Shown one piece after another: positions 47,561 through 50,289 of a stretch of DNA of 50,289 bases (the first letter of the stretch is position 1; each line of letters opens with the position of its first letter). The DNA is taken from assembly GCA_003280345.1 (NCBI GenBank), contig QCFB01000013.1, positions 1 to 50,289 on the forward strand, in the 5' to 3' direction. A program made the position numbers and the translations under genes. The DNA comes from Prochlorococcus sp. AG-363-A16. Lineage in GTDB: Bacteria > Cyanobacteriota > Cyanobacteriia > PCC-6307 > Cyanobiaceae. Below the pieces are notes generated by a model. That model was not told the DNA's origin. It searched no databases and saw only the letters and a list, made by a program, of their open reading frames with translations.

Positions 47561-48031
47561 TTATGAATGTTTAGGTTTTTGTTGTTGTGATGCACATTCG
47601 AGGCATCCACCATTTATGCGGTAAGGCGAAAGGTGACCTTTAAGACATTTGATCCCTCGAAAGAAGTGTTTTTTTCCTAGCTCTCTTGCATGAGAGTCAG
47701 TCAAAGGAAGTTTTAACCAATCCTTTGGTACTTTTCCCTCTAATAGCGATCGAGTTTTAGTTGCAGTGGCACGTCTAATTTTTTCTTGATGATCAATTTT
47801 TTTATATAGCCCTTTGAGTGTTGATTCTTGAGCACATTTTTTACATTGAGTGACGCTTTTCTTTTTTCTAGAATTCTTTGAAAGTGAATCACTTGAGACT
47901 TCTCTTTCTTTTCCACAACTACAAAGGCACCACCAATATGCATTCCCAGCAGTAGTGCGTCGGCTTGAGAGGCGAATGACAGTCAACTTCCCATAAATTT
48001 CTCCGACTCGATTTTTTGGTTTCCTTGGCAT
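47561..48031 (-). CDS. cysteine-rich zinc-finger accessory protein (phage endonuclease-like ends)
   Basis: The 156-residue basic protein has an N-terminal zinc ribbon, with a GEIYGKLTVI opening, C35/C37/C39 in CLCSCG and C63/C66 in CKKC. A Lys/Arg-rich linker follows, then a C-terminal finger C129xxGH132 … C143xxC146. This ribbon and the CxxGH…Y…CxxC finger are known from phage and homing HNH proteins, but no HNH or GIY-YIG catalytic core is visible. It is flanked by gene-poor DNA between housekeeping genes, which suggests acquisition. DNA binding is inferred; function is unknown. Confidence 0.7.
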   Translation of the reverse strand: MPRKPKNRVGEIYGKLTVIRLSSRRTTAGNAYWWCLCSCGKEREVSSDSLSKNSRKKKSVTQCKKCAQESTLKGLYKKIDHQEKIRRATATKTRSLLEGKVPKDWLKLPLTDSHARELGKKHFFRGIKCLKGHLSPYRINGGCLECASQQQKPKHS

Positions 48032-48272
48032 TACAAACTTGACTCGTAAGCGTTTCCAATTTCTTGATTTATATATTTCTTGCGCGTTGTAGGCTTTGGT
48101 TTATGAATTTTCATCTCCTATAAGCTTTGTCTTAATGTGATGAGACTAATTGATTTGAGTAGCATTTGGCCCCCTTCAAGATGCTCATTTTTCCTACATT
48201 TAGATGAAGCCATAGTGTGGCTTAATTATTGGGATTGGACTCATTTTTAAAACTTTGTTCAAGGCAAAGCCA

Positions 48273-48311
48273 ATGTCACCATTTAAATCTTTTGATCAGG
48301 AGTCGATCTAA
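48273..48311 (+). CDS. possible 12-residue leader peptide overlapping argG start
   Basis: ATG at 48273 opens a 12-codon frame ([12 protein letters not shown]) whose TAA shares a base with the argG ATG in a TAATG junction. It contains no arginine codons, so simple arginine attenuation is unlikely. No strong Shine–Dalgarno precedes it; the AGGAG serving argG lies inside it. It may be chance, but reinitiation into argG is possible. Confidence 0.25.
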   Translation: MSPFKSFDQESI

Positions 48312-49516
48312 TGGGTCAACCTAAAAAAGTTGTTCTTGCTTATTCCGGTGGTGTAGATACCAGCGTTTGTATTCCGTATCTAAAAAAGGAATATGGAATA
48401 GAGACGGTGATTGCTTTTGCTGCAGATCTTGGCCAAGGGGATGAACTAGAGCTGATTAGACAAAAAGCTATTGATGCAGGTGCAAGTGAGGCTCTTGTAG
48501 GTGATTTAATCAAACCTTTTGTTGAGGAATTTGCTTTTCCAGCTATTCGATCTAATGCTTTGTATGAAGGACGTTATCCACTTTCGACAGCTTTGGCTAG
48601 ACCACTTATTGCTCGGAGTTTAGTTGAGCTTGCAAGAGAGTTGGATGCTGATGCGGTAGCCCATGGATGTACTGGAAAAGGGAATGATCAAGTGCGGTTT
48701 GATGTCGGAATTGCTTCGCTTGCTCCTGATTTGCAGGTTTTAACACCTGCGAGGGAATGGGCCATGAGTAGAGAGGAAACAATTGCTTATGGAGAGCGGT
48801 ATGGCATTCCTGCTCCAGTTAGCAAAAAATCTCCTTACTCGATAGATCTCAATTTATTGGGCAGAAGTATTGAAGCTGGTGCACTTGAAGATCCAATGGT
48901 GGCTCCTCCTGAGGAAGTTTTTGCAATGACATCTTCTATTGATAATGCACCTGAGCATGCAGAAGAAATAGAGATTGTTTTTGAAGGTGGAAATCCAGTT
49001 TCTATGAATGGTGAAAGATTAAATCCTGTTCCCTTGATTTCTCATGCCAATGCTTTAGCAGGCAAGCATGGGTTTGGTCGTTTAGATATTATTGAAAATC
49101 GTGTGGTTGGTATTAAGAGTAGAGAGATTTATGAGACACCTGGCTTGCTTCTTCTGATTTTGGCTCATAAAGAGCTTGAAAGTTTAACTTTAACTTCTGA
49201 TGTTCTTCGTATTAAGAATCAGCTAGAACGACAATGGGCAGACTTGGTCTATCAAGGCCTTTGGTTTAGTCCATTAAAAGATGCTATTGATAGTTTTATT
49301 GATAGAACTCAAATATATGTAAATGGGTTGGTGCGAATTCGTTTGCATAAAGGTAATGCTACTGTAATTGGAAGAAGTTCACCTTCTAATAGTTTATATG
49401 TTCCAGAAATGGCTACTTATGGAAGTGACGATAAATTCGAACATGAGTTAGCCAAAGGTTTTATATATATTTGGGGGCTGCCAAGTAGATTATGGGCAGG
49501 TATACAAAGAAAGTAA
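48311..49516 (+). CDS. argG: argininosuccinate synthase
   Basis: ArgG condenses citrulline and aspartate with ATP to form argininosuccinate. The 401-residue protein has the N-type ATP pyrophosphatase P-loop [10 protein letters not shown] at residues 10–19, the [15 protein letters not shown] block, and the conserved [15 protein letters not shown] and [10 protein letters not shown] segments. An AGGAG (48298–48302) precedes the ATG. It converges with rpsF across 33 bp. Confidence 0.97.
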   Translation: MGQPKKVVLAYSGGVDTSVCIPYLKKEYGIETVIAFAADLGQGDELELIRQKAIDAGASEALVGDLIKPFVEEFAFPAIRSNALYEGRYPLSTALARPLIARSLVELARELDADAVAHGCTGKGNDQVRFDVGIASLAPDLQVLTPAREWAMSREETIAYGERYGIPAPVSKKSPYSIDLNLLGRSIEAGALEDPMVAPPEEVFAMTSSIDNAPEHAEEIEIVFEGGNPVSMNGERLNPVPLISHANALAGKHGFGRLDIIENRVVGIKSREIYETPGLLLLILAHKELESLTLTSDVLRIKNQLERQWADLVYQGLWFSPLKDAIDSFIDRTQIYVNGLVRIRLHKGNATVIGRSSPSNSLYVPEMATYGSDDKFEHELAKGFIYIWGLPSRLWAGIQRK

Positions 49517-49549
49517 TCTATTAAGTATTTCGACTAATTGGCATAATAT

Positions 49550-50008
49550 CTATTCTTTTGCGCTGTTATTTCCCTCTGCTTCTTCTTCTTTTTTATCTGT
49601 ATTTTCTGGCTCTGTTGTTTCTTTTTCAGCCTTTTCTTTTTCAGTCTTTTCTTTTGCGTCTTCTTTTTCCTCGGTTTGTTCGTTATTTGGAGTTGTTCGA
49701 GGTGTAGGCAATGGCCCTTCTTGCTTAACAGTTAGGTAGCGAATTACATCTTCGCTTAATCGCATTGCCTTCTCTAGCGTTTCTACATGTTGACCATCAC
49801 CGTTATGACTTAATTGCACATAAATTCCTTCTTTATGCTTAGAAATTGGATAGGCAAGTCTTCGCTTTCCTCGCATTTGGTTATCTAGTATTTCTGCCCC
49901 AGCCTCAACGAGTAAGTCGCTGTATTTCGTGAGATGGCTTTCGACTTCCTCTTCCGGGATATCCGGACGAAGGATATACATTGTTTCGTAATAAGGCTTT
50001 TCAGTCAT
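49550..50008 (-). CDS. rpsF: 30S ribosomal protein S6 with charged C-terminal extension
   Basis: S6 binds 16S rRNA with S18 in the platform of the 30S subunit. Residues 1–100 are a standard S6 fold ([16 protein letters not shown]… [22 protein letters not shown]…DVIRYLTVK). The protein of 152 residues then has about 45 residues almost entirely Glu, Lys, Thr and Ala, probably disordered. Its 5' leader folds into a nested stem (50013–50057) that may be an autoregulatory site. Confidence 0.95.
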   Translation of the reverse strand: MTEKPYYETMYILRPDIPEEEVESHLTKYSDLLVEAGAEILDNQMRGKRRLAYPISKHKEGIYVQLSHNGDGQHVETLEKAMRLSEDVIRYLTVKQEGPLPTPRTTPNNEQTEEKEDAKEKTEKEKAEKETTEPENTDKKEEEAEGNNSAKE

Positions 50009-50012
50009 GATT

Positions 50013-50057
50013 GGTTCCGACTAGGACTTTAGGCTCACTCAGATGAGCGACGGAACT
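50013..50057 (-). promoter_or_regulatory. structured rpsF leader, possible S6:S18 autoregulatory element
   Basis: In the mRNA strand, GTTCCG (50051–50056) pairs with CGGAAC (50014–50019), enclosing a second perfect 5-bp hairpin (GCTCA at 50044–50048 with TGAGC at 50033–50037). The outer stem ends 5 nt before the rpsF ATG, so folding would hide the start region. Ribosomal S6 leaders in many bacteria bind S6:S18 through a CCG-containing stem. Resemblance to that motif is inferred, not tested. Confidence 0.45.
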
Positions 50058-50090
50058 ACCACAATATCGTTTCGTGGTTGATTTACGCTT

Positions 50091-50288
50091 TTAAAGCTGC
50101 ATTCTCACAGCTTCGCTTATTCCTGGTAAGTCAGGCTCTTTCCCTTGCACACACTCGCATACAGCAAAAACAACTATCGTTAGGCTTCCCATTAATACAG
50201 TGCTTGAAAGCGTTCTTAAGATTAGGCTGTTTCCAAGTGGCTGAAAAATGACTTGGAAGGCATAGCTAAGCAAGATTATTGAGATATC
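50091..50288 (-). CDS. C-terminal part of a small membrane protein, cut by the window edge
   Basis: The frame is open to the right edge. Visible residues include hydrophobic segments (ISIILLSYAFQVIF and TVLMGSLTIVVFAVCECV) and a short polar tail. A TTG at 50273 could be its start, giving 60 residues, but the coding appearance continues past it, so the gene is probably 5'-truncated here. No family was recognised. It lies upstream of rpsF on the same strand, 82 bp away. Confidence 0.5.
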   Translation of the reverse strand, partial: DISIILLSYAFQVIFQPLGNSLILRTLSSTVLMGSLTIVVFAVCECVQGKEPDLPGISEAVRMQL

Positions 50289-50289
50289 T

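Noticed and set aside
1-50289. CRISPR arrays, insertion sequences, tRNA or rRNA genes
   Set aside because: No evenly spaced direct repeats, transposase, or tRNA-like T-loop/acceptor patterns were found by eye; a tRNAscan run could not be made.

Overview
The window looks like a stretch of a low-GC marine picocyanobacterial chromosome, almost certainly Prochlorococcus. I infer this from the AT-rich, tightly packed genes, a dnaN–PRC-barrel–purL–purF–gyrA gene order that I recall from Prochlorococcus genomes, a bidomainal sucrose-phosphate synthase, a lumenal cyclophilin, gap2 and several small picocyanobacterial hypotheticals. The strain cannot be named from sequence alone. I saw no insertion sequence, prophage block, CRISPR array, rRNA or tRNA.

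Layout. 1–6.9 kb: HNH protein, a 50-residue small protein, an atypical SDR, pdxA, accB/efp, a lumenal-type cyclophilin, thiL and gap2. 7.1–12.9 kb: murC–murB–YbaB on the plus strand, facing a grpE–dnaJ–TusA-like–rsgA unit on the minus strand. 13–22.2 kb: a BaiN-like flavoprotein and a Tat-type msrB, dusA, a glycine-rich RRM protein, argH, an RsbU-like phosphatase, ftsY, nusB and a DUF502 membrane protein. 22.5–26.9 kb: queG, a TPR protein and a GyrA/ParC homologue. 26.9–32.8 kb: a minus-strand dnaN–PRC–purL–purF unit. 32.8–33.2 kb: an AT-rich gene-free stretch with the hallmarks of the replication origin. 33.2–36.8 kb: thrC, an exported DUF1400-like protein and an ABC1 kinase. 36.8–43.9 kb: recN, uvrA and sucrose-phosphate synthase. 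43.9–46.9 kb: purT, a small hypothetical, mraY and a DUF3134-like protein. 46.9–48.3 kb: a sparse accessory-looking patch with a small membrane protein, a strong terminator, a GC-richer stretch and a cysteine-rich zinc-finger protein. 48.3–50.3 kb: argG, rpsF and a gene cut off by the right edge.

The genes are mostly housekeeping: purine synthesis (purF, purL, purT), peptidoglycan precursors (murB, murC, mraY), arginine (argG, argH), chaperones (grpE, dnaJ), secretion and translation (ftsY, efp, rsgA, rpsF), DNA replication and repair (dnaN, gyrA, recN, uvrA), and carbon metabolism and compatible solute (gap2, sps). Several minus-strand gene pairs are joined by a TAATG stop/start overlap, suggesting translational coupling.

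The most notable signal is the putative oriC beside dnaN. It has a cluster of TTTTCCACA-like DnaA boxes, a box–short spacer–(CTA)3–AT-rich arrangement resembling the Bacillus basal unwinding system, and a perfect 10-bp inverted repeat. Base composition appears to change across this point. Other points of interest are a structured rpsF leader, a leader-peptide ORF abutting argG, the zinc-finger accessory gene, and a GyrA-type protein without a visible GyrA box.
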